Below are positions 23,511 through 35,635 of a DNA stretch of 64,000 nt, in pieces; position 1 is the first letter of the stretch; every line of letters starts with the position of its first letter. Made by a program: the position numbers and the translations under genes. The DNA comes from Strongylocentrotus purpuratus (Eukaryota > Echinodermata > Echinoidea > Camarodonta > Strongylocentrotidae), in assembly GCF_000002235.5 (NCBI RefSeq), contig NW_022145606.1, forward strand, positions 19,447,980 to 19,511,979. Reading direction: 5' to 3'. The notes under the pieces are model-generated. The model made no database searches. It saw only the letters and a program-made list of their open reading frames with translations, and was not told where the DNA came from.

Positions 23511-25740
23511 GGGAGGCCTGCATATACAGTTACTATTAATTGTCTCAATAGCACTTGTCATTTAGTTTCTATACCCTAACAAACAAGTAAGTGACTTAAA
23601 AAGTTCTTCTTTAGCTGAAGGGCGTCTACAGCTGGAAGCAGAGGGCACATCCACTGAAAACGTGCAGCATTAAATTTGCGATATTCTTCCATTTTTAAGT
23701 TGAAGACTAATTAAGGAGAAAATTCAGCCTGATTAAGTTCACATAACTAATTTTAAAGGACTTAGTTTTACATGCTTACAATCTTAAAATAGAGATAGAT
23801 ATTGTTTTATTACTCAAAATGAATTCGCAAACCGAAGTCGATTTGATAATGACGATTGATTTTTGGTCAGTTTATAAAAATGATAATTTTTCCTAATAAG
23901 TATTGGTGTGATGATAAAGATAGTAATTTGATTTATTTATTTAAGAGAGAAATTAATAACATAATAAAAATTAACGAACATTTCAAAGTACAAAATATGA
24001 TATTTCTTTCGAATTTGCTCAGTTATATTTGAATAAATAATTTGTGTATTATTGATGTTCCATTGATTTGCTAAATTGTAAGCAAAATGATGTTATTGTT
24101 TGAATATTGAATAAACACCTCTAAGAGGCAAAGAGAGAGAACAAAAAGTTCACATAACTAGCGTGTATCGTTTTATGGGTTTAAATAATGACACTCAAGA
24201 ACAAAATTACCCCCCCCCAAAAAAAAATAAAAAAAAAATAAATAAATATATATATATATATATATAGTAATAGTAGTATAGTAATATAGTAACTAAAACA
24301 AAAGAGAAAAGAGTAAAACATTCTACCTAGATGGATTTGACTACTCATAATATCGTGGTCAAACTTTATGCATGTTCTGAGACTTTAATTAAGTTCCCCG
24401 TTCAATACAATTTTGAAAGATGCCCCTTTAGAAGCTAACATCAAATCATGTAGAACTTTGCTGGAATTATGAATATGTTATGTTCGTCCTATCTGTGAAA
24501 TTCAAACATTAGCAGTGTCCTAATAGTCAAAGTATGCAAGGAAACTCGTTTACCTTCTAGACTTCACCTTCAGACACTATTGAGTGTCTGACTGATGTTT
24601 TTCGTTGGTTATAAGATACATAATATTACCCGTAACATGTACATGAGCATTTGTCTACATCAATAATCCACTACTTGTAACGGCCTAGATTAAAACCTTT
24701 TTGCAGCACAATACGATTTACCATTCGGAGTGTGAGGGGGGGGGGGGGGGGTCCGTAGATACTATCTGCGCATGGGTAGAAAAATGTTATTAGCGCGAAG
24801 AGATGACAACTGATATGAGGTCATGACAGTTATGTAATCATTATTCATATAGGCCGAGTGGATCTAGAACATTACATAAATTGAGATGGGGGCGGGGTTG
24901 AAGAAAACGATTATTCGGATACGCACACAGGGGGGGGGGGGGGCTTCTCAATGTTTGAAAGGATTACATCCATCTATACACAGAATTTGGCCAACTTGGT
25001 TTTAGTAGGTCACGACATGGCGTATATTCTCTTTGTTTGGTGCTAGCCCAACAAAACAGTTTTCATCATATTCAGCAAAACTCAATCCGGGTCGGCCAAA
25101 CTGTCCTATAATCAACGGCACTAAAAAGGGATTGTTGTCGAGCGCCCTCTTACTATGTTCATCGCTATAGAAAGATTAAGCTACGATTAGGTTTTCGAAA
25201 ATACATGTGACCAAGTACCACATAAACCCGAAAATAACATATGGTGAGATTTTAAGCTAGAGGTCATTTAAGATAATTTTTTTAGCAGGGTCAAGTTTCA
25301 GTTTGTAGCTCTTCCTGAAACAATATATCTTCTTCTATATAATTCCAAACATTTGAAGCTGCATACAGTTGGTGCTTTTATGGTGTTCTGTGGGCTATAT
25401 TTCTCTGATCTTGGATTTGTAATACAGGTTTTATTTTCTTTATGACCCTGCCTACTACTCTCATTTTTATATCCTATAATCTGAAAACCCCTTTTAAAAA
25501 ATGTATGCAGCGTTACAAGTTTCCTTCTTGTCACCTTTCACAATACGTTCAAGATCAAAGTGCTTGAATAGACTGCACAATTTGTAAACGCTTTTTAAAA
25601 AGATCAGTAAAGAAAATAATGAAGAAGTTTTGTCTCTCCTTTAGTTCTGAAAAACATTTGCGACCCCCCCCCCTCTTTTCCAAAAAATGAAAAGAAACAC
25701 AATTAGAAAAGAGAACATTTCAGAACAAATTAAAGAAAGT
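23511..25740. other. Spacer without recognised gene
   Basis: AT-rich. It contains a TA run (24,246-24,266), two G runs (24,738 and 24,932) and a stretch (24,640-24,860) related to 51,500-52,110. No coding region is recognised. Confidence 0.6.
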
Positions 25741-25757
25741 AAAGGGACTAAAGACAG

Positions 25758-25830
25758 GAGGCGATATGGCTGAGGGGCAGAGCAATGGCCTTGAAACCGG
25801 TAGGTCTGGGATTCGAAACCAAGTCAATCT
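25758..25830 (+). mobile_element. tRNA-derived SINE head (Ser-like)
   Basis: Reads as a tRNA-like sequence: ATATGGCTGAGGGGCAGAGC gives a Pol III A box, CCTTGAAACCGG an anticodon loop with TGA (Ser), and GGGATTCGAAACC a B box. The acceptor stem does not pair well and the long variable arm of a true tRNA-Ser is absent, so a SINE promoter is more likely than a tRNA gene. It lies directly before minisatellite array 3. Confidence 0.5.
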
Positions 25831-26730
25831 GTAGGTGCCCTTTTCTTTTTGCAATGAGTGTCCTTTTTGTCAGTGCACCCCTAACCTTGAAAGCCTCCGA
25901 TGCCCCTATCGTGTAACATTGATACCCGTCAAGAATACACATTTCTATAATGTTCATCCATGCGAGTGAGGCATTGTTAAATTTCTTTAATTGTCCTTAA
26001 TTTGATCAGGTTCAACTAGACTTGTTGACGCTGAGTTATATTACTTCCGAGGCGCTACTCCAGTAGAGAGGGTAAGGGGGAGAGAATACCCCTTACAATT
26101 ACACCAAAAATGCATACACTTTGTCCTGATTATTGCCTCTACACAATTCTGAGAGGTTCTACTTTTACTTTCTCAAGTTCTCCTTTCCCTTGTAAGAAGT
26201 ATCCCTTCCCCTTTTAATAGGTGCCAATTTTTACCTCTGATAAGTGCCCCTTTTATTTTGACACGTAGTCTCTTTTTCAATAAGTGTCGAATTCCTTGTG
26301 ATGTGTGCCCCTATTCTTTTTAAAATAAGAGCCTTTCCCCTTCCTATAAATGCCCCTTTTCTCCTCCGATAAATGCTCTTATTGAAATATAATTGGTGCT
26401 TCTTTTTCTTCAACGAATGCTCCTTTTCTTTATAATTAATGCCCATTTTCCATTAGTTTTCCTTTTTAATAATAGCCACATATACCCCTTTAAACCTGAT
26501 ATAGGCCCCTTTTATTTTGGCACGTGCCCCATTTTCATTTCTGATTAAAACCTTTACATCTTCTGACAAGTGGCCCTTTTCTTTTATTATAAGAAACATT
26601 TCCCCTTTTCATAAACGCCCCTTTTCAGCACTGTTGAATGCCCCTATTAAAATGTTATAGGTGCTCCTTTTTCGAAAAATGCCCCTTTTCCATTCTAACA
26701 AGTACCATTTTTCATAGACTACTACTACTG
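25831..26730 (+). repeat. Composite family, minisatellite array 3
   Basis: Same order as array 1: TGCACCCCTAAC, ATGTTCATCCATGCGAGTGA, CAACTAGACTTGTTGACGCTG, then many decayed units with AAGTGCCCCTTTT. It ends at the insertion site of an inverted-repeat MITE. Confidence 0.82.
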
Positions 26731-26746
26731 ACGTGTAGTAACTCTA

Positions 26747-27255
26747 TAGGGCGTATCATAATAAAGGATATTGAAGTTTAATGACGATTTATATGAAAAC
26801 TACTGATTTCATAATCAAGCATTTTATGTCTGTTGTAAAGGACAGAATGTCCTCTTGTTAATGACACCCCGATCATACTACTACTGTCACAGTTGACTGA
26901 ATAACAAAGCATTGCTGTCCACCATGTGAAAGGTGCACTGTGCCAAGTTTGATAACATTTCTTTCTTAGACACATAATCCACTCATTGTTCAGCATTTCA
27001 ATATGTCTGGGCTGACACAAGCACTAATCTTTAGAATTTATCTGTGAATGCTAACTTGTCACAGTACACCTTTCACATGGTGGACAGCAATGCTTTGTTA
27101 ATCAGTCAACTGTGACAGTAGTAGTATGATCGGGGTGTCATTAAAAAGAGGACATTCTGTCCTTTACAACAGACATAAAATGCTTGATTATGAAATCAGT
27201 AGTTTTCATATAAATCGTCATTAAACTTCAATATCCTTTATTATGATACGCCCTG
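26747..27255. mobile_element. Mariner-type MITE with about 200-bp inverted repeats
   Basis: A 509-bp element whose two halves are near-perfect inverse copies over about 200 bp, ending AGGGCGTATCATAATAAAGG. It is flanked by TA on each side (26,745-26,746 and 27,256-27,257), as expected for the Tc1/mariner superfamily. No transposase. It is absent from the homologous place near 6,475. The arms are nearly identical, so the copy appears young. Confidence 0.85.
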
Positions 27256-27354
27256 TATAGTAGCAATACTAGCTATATAAACAACTACGACCGTATATTA
27301 AAAAGCCTTTTTTTTCCCCTTCTGTTCTGGTAGGTGAATTCGTTGGGTGAGCGC

Positions 27355-28518
27355 GCTTGCATGCACTCGATCAAAGGTACAATATGTACAACGAACAGAA
27401 TCTGGTCTATTTATTATCGGCTATGTAAAATCGATCCCTAGTTTCTCGTCCGGATTTCGAAAATGAGGCGTGGGTGTTCCTTTTTTTATATAATTAATAT
27501 TTTGATAGATGACCGCTCATACAAATAGTAATAGCGATGACTGTCTGTTAACTTGTCCTTTTAGTGGTCTATAGAAAACTATTGGGTAACAAAAATAAAG
27601 AGTAAAACAAATGTTTTTTAAAGGAGATACAATATTAAGTAGATCTATAAAGTCTAAACTATAACAAATAAAATACAAATATATTATAATATTTCTCTTT
27701 ATTAGTTCATAGATAGTCTTCAAAATCTTACAACAAATAAAAAATCATAACAACAACACTACAATAGACTATCTTTTTCACAACCCTGCCTTATTTTGAT
27801 ATTTCTTTAGTTCATGAATTTGTTGTTATGTGTAATGTTATTGTTTTATTATTGTAAAGCGCATTGTTATTTTCTCTCAAGATGAATTACACTATACAAG
27901 CCTAGGTTATTATTGTTACTATTATTTCTAAATCATCAGATCTATGCCTTTCCTCTTAAAATTATTTTAGATCTACATTTAAGGTATCACCGAATTAATT
28001 TTCATCTTAAAATAAAATCATAACGTAACAAGAAACCACAAAGAGAAGGAGGCGGGCGCCAAAAGAATGTTTGCGGGGACGAGAAGCCGGAAACCATTTT
28101 TACATGGCCTTAGTGTGGAAGAACAGAAAAAGCAGCAATGCCCCCCTGAAAAGAATAACTCTTATAACAGTTCACGCATAATTGATTCCTTGTGTAGTGT
28201 AGTGAGGTAGTGATAATATCCTAATATTGACATTCGTTTTCATAACTATTCGATACATGACATATTTTTACATTTCTATCGGTTTTGGCATACTGAATAA
28301 CTGGTACACAATGCCAATCTCTCCCTCCTTCAGCAATCCATCCAGTCATTCTATTTCTCTCTCTCTCTCTCTCCCTCAATTGATATTTTAATTTCCCTCT
28401 AACAGTAACATTCTTTCACCCCCTCGCTCTAACCCACTCACTAATTAAGAAGAACACACTTGGTGGTGAATAGGGACACACAGTCTAAAGAAATTAAAGA
28501 GGCTAATCGATGCAACCA
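27355..28518 (+). repeat. Composite family, post-array segment (copy 2)
   Basis: Partner of 6,480-7,453 in order and strand. It continues past the place where copy 1 holds the LINE insertion, giving the uninterrupted sequence CACACTTGGTGGTGAATAGGG. Confidence 0.8.
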
Positions 28519-28528
28519 TTTAACTTAC

Positions 28529-28904
28529 ATTTACATGATGTAACTTTCTCTTTATAAGTGAACATGCCTTCCTATACTTAATTCTCTCCTCTCTTCCTTT
28601 CACTATTTTTTCTTTCCTATCAACGTTCTGTTATATACAATGTAATTTTCATAATAATGTCTATAATGTTCTTTCGGTAACTGTGTTAATTTATTATGGG
28701 CGTTCCCAACTCAAGCTACGCTTTCCAGGTTTTCGCCTCCTTCCGTATCTGAATTAATTACTGTATACTCTATGTTGAAATAATTGTTACATATATCATG
28801 TATATATACATTGTGTTTTATATTGTGCTGTTGAGAAGGAAATAAATGTTAATAAATACAAAAATACAAAGATACATTTTTTTTTATTTTGTGTTTATTT
28901 ATGT
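28529..28904. mobile_element. Retroposed 376-bp insertion with 10-bp target duplication
   Basis: Flanked by TTTAACTTAC on both sides (28,519-28,528 and 28,905-28,914) and absent from the related place at about 8,495. It contains a GTTTTCGCCTCC motif, ends with GGAAATAAATGTTAATAAAT and an A-rich run, and has no coding frame. This looks like the 3' untranslated end of a LINE inserted on the plus strand. Family not determined. Confidence 0.75.
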
Positions 28905-28914
28905 TTTAACTTAC

Positions 28915-30774
28915 CTTTTTTAGGAAAACATGGTGAACTTCGAAGATTAACTTTGAGTACAACATACGGCCCTACAACATGGAACCATTAAAAGGCAATC
29001 ACATTGCAGATCTCTATCATGTCCCTGGTACCAGGCTCAGTAACTGAATTTACACCCCGGGTCATACACCTGCCTCCCCCCCCTCTCTCTCTCTCTCTCT
29101 CTGCCTCTGTCTCTCTCTGTCTGTCTCTCTCTGCCTCTGTCTCTCTGTCTCCCCTCTGTCTCTCTCTCTTTCTCGCTGTACAATCTGACAAAAAGACGTG
29201 CCCGTTTAGCCCCCACCCCCCCCTGAAGCTACGCCACTAATTGTCTAGTTTTTTTCCAGACAATCAGTCTTACAATAAACAAAATGATATATAATTTAAA
29301 AAAACCTTTGGAAATAAGATGAAGAAGGAAGCGCTATTTACATCTATTTCATGAAGCGAAAGCATTATGTTGCTTAATTGGGGCAGAATATGGAGCAATT
29401 TTTGTTTAGGTAACCAATAACTGCAGTTAAAAATTAGAAGTAAAGTTAAGCTGCTTGATTAAAAAAAAATATTTTGGTCACGATAACCTTCTTGTGTAAT
29501 TGATTAGAGATAGTGCGCCATATATTTCACATCCACTGGCAAATATATCTATCTGGTCATTAGAGAAAAGGCAAGGTTGCCGAATGTTAGCAACAGTCTG
29601 TCGCCATTGCTACTCTTTAATACAACCATGATGTGGCAATTTACTCTTTCAGCTAGGACTTACAATGATTCGTTTCACGGTTGATACTACTTTGTAGATT
29701 CCACTGTTCGGGGGATTTAGCGGAGAGAGAGAAAGATGATTCTCACGATTACCCACAATATATTTTTCTTCTATTCATCGTCATTTCAATGCTATTTGAA
29801 ATATTTGGATGACAATAAACGATATTGTGGTACTATTTTTACATACTGTCGCATGGCAACCGCATGTAAGATAAATTCAAAAGAAGGGAAATTGACTTTG
29901 TACCCTGGGCAAACCAGCAACCCCCCCCCCCTCCTCTCTCTCTTTCTCTCTATCTCTCTCTCTCTCAATAGAATTGGAAAAATAAACGTGCCCTTTTGCC
30001 CCCTCTCCCTTTGACTTACAACAAACGTTAAATACATATATGATAATTCTCCCACTTACATATATATAATATAGTTTATGATTCAAGAAAGTAGGTCTTA
30101 CAATAAAACAAATGGAAACAAGGATGATGAAGGTCATGCAAATACCTTGTTATGGCTACCCTTTCCCACGTTTGTAATTGGCTGGTCTTTTGAAGTGCAT
30201 GATTTATCACAATCATGATGAAAATTATTGGTTTACACTCGATAACGTCAACACTGTTAACGTTTTTTTTTCTTCCGTGAGGTCCCTGCAATCCTATCAT
30301 TATCTTCTGGGTTTAAATTTTAAATGTTATGAAATGTCTGGAAAATATAAAAATGCTTCATTATTGTTTTTTTTTACTTTCTTCAAGTATATGCTTATTA
30401 GCATCTGCCAAGTGTTTGTTGGTAATATAGGATAAACATTAACAAGAAAGAATCAACTTATGCACATGATCACATTTGTGTTATTTATTATTATGTTCAA
30501 TGTTTTGTGTATGTTCTGAAGATTCCATTCGGTTGAAGATTTAAAAGAGAGAGAGAGAGAGAGAGAAAGAGATAGGGAGAATTATATATTATCACGATTA
30601 TTAATCTTCTTTTTCTACAATGCTATTTGACTATTTTTATGACAACAAACGACGTTGTTGTCCTTTTGTTCATGTATCGTCACATGGAAATCGGATGGCA
30701 GATAAATTCATCAGTACCAGGTTAAATGATCTGAAAGGAAACTGCATTTAAACCCAGGAATATATCAACACACA

Positions 30775-30820
<46 letters not shown>

Positions 30821-31110
30821 ACGGTCTGAGAAATGCTGTAGCCCTGCCCCCCCCCCCTCCTTGACACTGCACCACTGATTTACAACTTTATATAGTTTAT
30901 TACACAAAGTAGGTATTATAATAGAAATATACACAAAGTAAAGATAACGTACATGTAAATACATTACATGGCTAGGTTTGTAATTGGCTGGTCTTTCGGA
31001 GTGTATGATTTGCCATATTAATGATGAAAAATATGATATGTTCAGCATGGATATCTGTATAATTCGTTTACATAATGATGAAAAAAATAATGTTAGGTTT
31101 ACACATGGTA
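28915..31110 (+). repeat. Composite family modules (units 7 to 9)
   Basis: Three more modules: 28,915-29,500 (CT run 29,083-29,172), 29,505-30,240 (CT run 29,933-29,966) and 30,500-31,110 (GA run 30,548-30,570, CT run 30,777-30,818). Shared words are GATGACAATAAACGA, CAGATAAATTCATCAGTACC and CAATCAGTCTTACAATAAAC. Each has decayed differently. No gene. Confidence 0.8.
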
Positions 31111-31655
31111 GCGTCATCAGTATTTTTGTTGTTGTTGTTTTAATTTATAGGCGTTTTTCATTCAGAAGTGAATATTTACGCCTCTTCTCTCAGGATTTTT
31201 ATTCCTTTAAAATTAGATTTACTTTTTTTGATATATAGATTTGGATAAATTGGATTTTTAAAAGCTAAACTTTTATTTATTGATGAAGAATTCAGTGGCT
31301 GGCGAGCAAAAGGCTTATCGGCTATATAGGACGCCCAAGGACCAACTCGGACACGGTACGTAGTGACAAGCTTCTCAACTCAGCCTAATGCTGAGCCTAG
31401 GCCCTCCGACGTCCACCAATATGTCTAGTCGTCTCCATCGTGTTTCTTCAAAATTTTGACCGAAAACCAAAAAATAAAAAAAAACAGATCATGATACATG
31501 AAGATTTTAAACGTTAATATAGACAGTTCTCTCTTCTAATTTCTTTTTTTTCTTCTTTTTTTCTTCTTTCTCACTCTTCTTCTTCATGTACATGTATACT
31601 CACTATAAAAAGCGAAACATATTGGGCTCAAATAATTATGTGCGGTGCAAGGTGG

Positions 31656-32866
31656 TTAGTAGGGGTACAGGTGTACCCTTTTAGATCTAACTACGAAGTT
31701 AACCAGAGCCTGTTGATGATTAATATCTGTTGATTTTAGGAGTATTGGGATTAATTCTTCGTTTTCTATTCCAGATTCTGTTATAAGCATGGCTCTCTCT
31801 ATAAGAAAGAGTGGGCACTTACATAAAAAATGTTTAACTGTTTCTTTTTGGTGGTCACAGTTTGGACATTGACCTGTCTCATGTTGATTCAACTCAAAAA
31901 GATTATTATTTAAACCTAAGTTTCCCATTCTTAGGCGATGAAGAATAGTTTCATGATATCTGTTGTTCAGGTAACACACAAATGTTTTTGATACTAGAGT
32001 TTGCGTTTCCCGTAGGGGGGATGATGTTTCATTCCGTCTTTTTTGCCATATCTCTATGTAGTATTTCTTTATAACATAATTTGATTCTGCTCTGGTAAGA
32101 GCGTTGTTGATTTCTATATTTTTATTTAGTCCTGCTTTAGCAAACTTATCTGTTATCTCATTGTGTTGTAGACCACAATGACTGGGAATCCATTCGAAAT
32201 AGACCTGGGTGCCCTTGTATTTTAGTTGACTACACAGGGTTAAAATTTCAAGAATGAAAGATTCGTCTTTACGAGATTCTATGGCCTGGAGTGAACTCAA
32301 AGAATCAGAAAAGATGACTGCCCCGGTGTAGAGTCCTGGGAGTTGTAATAGCCATGTCAGGGTAAGTACAATTGCGGCCATCTCTGCTCTATAAGACGAT
32401 GTGTAATTAGCCAGTCTCTTAGATTGAGAAACATCATAATAAGGTACATGAAATGCAGCAGCAGCAGAGTCTTTATCTGGCGATCTTGATCCATCTGTAT
32501 ATATGTGTAAATAATTTGTCCATTTCGAATTTATCAATTCTAGGGCTGCTTGATTTTGGGCAAAACAGATATCTGTTTTCGTTATTACCTCTTTTAGCTC
32601 TGTTGACACATGGGGAGGGAGTATTTTCCAAAAGGGTGTGTTGAAAAAAATACTTCATTGGATCTTCTAGTATGTAATCGAATTTTAATGTACAATCCTT
32701 GGTTCTACGTCCAAAAGCTAATCTAGAGTTAGTACCTCCAAGAATATTAAATTGCCAACAATCTTTCACATCTTCGTTCAGAGGGTGTTTGCGCATACTC
32801 TCGATTCGTTTTCTTAGTAGATATGCTTGACATACTCGTTTCGCTGCATCTTTACATAACGTGAAA
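31656..32866 (-). pseudogene. LINE ORF2 C-terminal part: RNase H and CCHC
   Basis: Frame from about 32,866 ([19 protein letters not shown]) down, with a frame change near 32,600, into an RNase H domain: IYTDGSRS, YRAEMAAI, FSDSLSSLQ and WIPSHCGLQHNEITDKFAK supply the D-E-D-D catalytic set, all present. RNase H removes the RNA strand of the RNA-DNA hybrid after reverse transcription. A CPNCDHQKETVKHFLCKC zinc motif follows and the frame stops after LYPY. Upstream it is separated from the reverse transcriptase by the histone insert. Confidence 0.88.
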
Positions 32867-33008
32867 CTGCATCTTTACAGACCAGAAAACTGCATCTTTA
32901 CAGACCAGAAAACCTCAATTCATCATGGCTCCAACAGCTCAAGTTGCTAAGAAAGGCTCCAAGAAGGCAGTCAAGGCCCCTCGGCCCAGCGGTGGCAAGA
33001 AGAGGAAT
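32867..33008 (+). pseudogene. Histone H2B 5' leader and N-terminus, captured in LINE
   Basis: ATG at 32,925 begins [20 protein letters not shown], then PSGGKKRN, which is the lysine-rich N-terminal tail of an echinoid-type H2B. Homology stops after KKRN, just before the globular histone fold. The preceding bases look like leader sequence and include a direct duplication of a 23-bp block with ACTGCATCTTTACAGACCAG. The insert lies opposite in strand to the LINE, between its reverse transcriptase and RNase H. The 9-bp inverted repeat CATAACGTG/CACGTTATG brackets it (32,855-32,863 and 33,028-33,036). It cannot encode a histone. It may have come from genomic DNA used in break repair, or from histone mRNA. 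Confidence 0.85.
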
Positions 33009-33031
33009 ATGGAGACTCAACTAATTACACG

Positions 33032-34524
33032 TTATGATAACATTTCTCGCCTTGAATCAAAAGGCATTTCGCCTAGTTCAACTTGCAGCGTTTTAAGGGA
33101 TGTACCTTTCCGAGCGCCTGCACAAACAAATAACGATTGGTACTGAACTGAGTTCAACATATTTGTTGCGCTTGTCGTAGCCGAGTTGTATGCTTCGCAA
33201 CCATAGTCGATAATTGATAGTATTAATGCTTTATATATCATCACTAGTTCTTTAGCATCTCCAGACCACTTGGCGTATGCTAGACTTTTGATAACATTAA
33301 TCCTTCCTTTACATCTTTTACTAATATCTAATAAATGAGGTCTCCAAGTCATCCGTTTGTCAAATGTGACGCCGAGATACTTGTGCTCTTTATGTGGTGT
33401 CAACTTTTGACCTCTTATATATAACTCGTAATTATCATCATTTGTATTGTTCGAAAATAAGATAGGAGTCGTTTTCTCTACCGACATATTAAGTCCAAAT
33501 GGATTGAGCCATGAGTTCAAGGAGTTTAGATATTGTTGTATGTTCTGGATATTTAGTTTTACATCATGGCCTGATTCCCAAATTACGATGTCGTCTGCAT
33601 AAATCAAGCTATGTATATTTGGTCTCAAAGGTATGTCACTTATCATTATATTAAAAAGGAGGGAGCTCAAAATGCTACCCTGGGGTAAACCGTTTTCAGG
33701 ATGCGTAATTGCCGATTTGGCATTACCTATTTGCACTTGAAAGGTACTGTTCAACAAGTAGTTTCTCAAAAAAATCAATATGTTTCCTTGGAGACCAATT
33801 CTACGTAACTTGACGATTAATCCTTTCGTCCAGAGAGTATCATAGGCTTTGGCCAGATCAATACATACGACTATGGTTTTCATACCCACAAATAGATATT
33901 TCTGAATTTCATTTTCTAAATGTACTAAGTTATCTATTGAGCTTCTCTTTCTTCTAAAACCATGTTGTATACTACTCAAAATTTCGTTTTTCTCTATGAA
34001 CCATTCTAATCTCTCCTTTACCATACTTTCTAATATCTTGATAAAGCAAGGTAATAATGAGATATGTCGGTAGGATGTTAGTTGGGAGGAGTCTTTATTT
34101 GGTTTTAATATTGGTATCAACATTGCGTGTTTGCATTGTTCCGGAATCGTCCCAGAAGACCATATTCTGTTATAAAGACAGAGTAATGTTTTCCTAGCCC
34201 TGGTTGGAAGGTTTTGAAACACAGTATATATCAAGCCATCTTCACCAGGGGCTGATGTCTTTTTTTTATATTAAGTACTGTTTCGAGTTCCATCATAGTA
34301 AAAGGTTCATTGATAACTGAATCATGTTCTCCCTTATAATCAATAGATTTATATTCATCTAGCAGTTCTTTATTTCCCTTTTTTGTTTTACTACTGATCT
34401 TAAGAAAATGCTTTCCAAATTCGTTAGCTTTTTCTTGATCATCTATAATTACTTTAGATTCTACTTTTAGTGCTGATATCTTAGAATGAGTATTATTTTG
34501 ATTACCCTTCAGACAACGAATCAA
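33032..34524 (-). pseudogene. LINE ORF2 reverse transcriptase
   Basis: Two frames. The first (34,231-34,524) holds the region leading into the polymerase. The second (33,032-34,234) holds IPILKPNKDSSQLTSYRHISLL, GFRRKRSSIDNLVHLE, VVCIDLAKAYDTLW, ENGLPQGSILSSLLFNI, YADDIVIW with the catalytic YADD, and YLGVTFDKRMTW with the thumb beyond. All polymerase motifs are intact. A one-step frameshift near 34,230 breaks the SAPGEDG-like motif. The frame ends at the edge of the histone insert. Confidence 0.9.
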
Positions 34525-34527
34525 ATT

Positions 34528-34845
34528 TCATAGTTCTGAGATTGAAGTGAACCTGTTCAGTTTTGAAGTGTAATCCAGCCAAAACATTCGTTTTGTCTGT
34601 CTAATAATCCTTTGGGCTTCGGCCTTCTTTTGTTTGTATAATTTTAGATTTTCATCATTCCATACTCTCAATAACCTATTTTTATATTCGTTCCGTTCCT
34701 TCATCTTTCTTTTGCATTTTTCTGTCCACCATGGGACGGGGTTGAATCTCGCATTCTTGTTTTTATTTCTTTTGGGTACAGTGTGTAATTCATTTAAGAT
34801 ATTATTTAGAGATTCCATGAAGTTTCCGTAAAAAAGTTTTGACAT
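34528..34845 (-). pseudogene. LINE ORF2 linker segment
   Basis: Contains PVPWWTEKCKRKMKERNEYKN and QTKRMFWLDYTSKLN, the PWWN/K...R...Y type of linker between endonuclease and reverse transcriptase. It is continuous with the LINE on either side except for frame changes. Confidence 0.8.
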
Positions 34846-34960
34846 CTGCGTCTAGCAGCGAGTCAGTGTCCATTCGTTGATCGCACAGTTTATTGAATTC
34901 GTGCCAATCTATCTTCTTGAATGACCGTTTTAGAGTTGGGTCATCTTTCGTACAATCTGA

Positions 34961-35635
34961 TTAAGGAGTTTTTTTGTCGATTTCAATATGTATTGGAAAA
35001 TGGTCACTTCCGAATTTGTTTGATAGCACTTTCCAGCTAGTGGAACTGGCTAGAGCGGGAGTTGCTAATGATAAATCTAAACATGAGGTTTCGCCAGTAG
35101 TTGGGTTTAGGCGAGTACCCGAGCCATCATTTAGGAAGACTAAATTGTGTTTCAGTAAATATTCCTCAATCACTTTTCCATTTTTATCTGTATTTTTACT
35201 GCCCCATTGAACATTATGAGAGTTAAAGTCTCCCAATATTAACATTCTACGTTTATTCTTTATTTCCTTTATCAAGAAATCTAGTTTATTCATAATTATG
35301 TCTTCACATGGATTATAGTAATTTATCACGGTTATGGATGTGTTGTCAAAATACAAATTAATCTGTTGCATTTCGATGTCAGTTTCTATGATTGGGTAAT
35401 CATAATTTAAACTGTTGTGTACATATATGGCACATCCTCCACCGCGCCTTGTTTTCCTGCTTTTAGCAAAACATTTGTAATTAGCGATTTGTATTTTGTC
35501 GTGATCGCGGAACCATGTTTCCTGAATACATAATAAATGAATAGTTTCACTTTTTATAGAGTTTAAGTAGAGCAATAACTCATCCCCGTGTCCCTTTAAT
35601 CCCTGTGCATTCCACTGTAGGATGCGGAATGCCAT
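34961..35635 (-). pseudogene. LINE ORF2 APE-type endonuclease
   Basis: Begins MAFRILQWNAQGLKGHGDEL. Motifs of the apurinic-endonuclease fold appear in order: QWN (Asn), CIQETW (Glu), LILGDFNSHNVQWG (Asp and Asn), CLDLSLA and GSDHFPI (Asp-His). These would nick target DNA. The domain is complete, and the frame is lost just beyond it near 34,960. It starts about 375 bp downstream of the ORF1 stop. Confidence 0.9.

Noticed and set aside
25758-25830. A functional tRNA-Ser gene
   Set aside because: The acceptor stem does not pair, the long variable arm is missing and no Pol III terminator could be placed with confidence.
32925-33146. A 73-codon frame as a histone gene
   Set aside because: Only the first 28 residues are H2B-like; the rest is antisense LINE, so no globular domain or stop of a histone exists.
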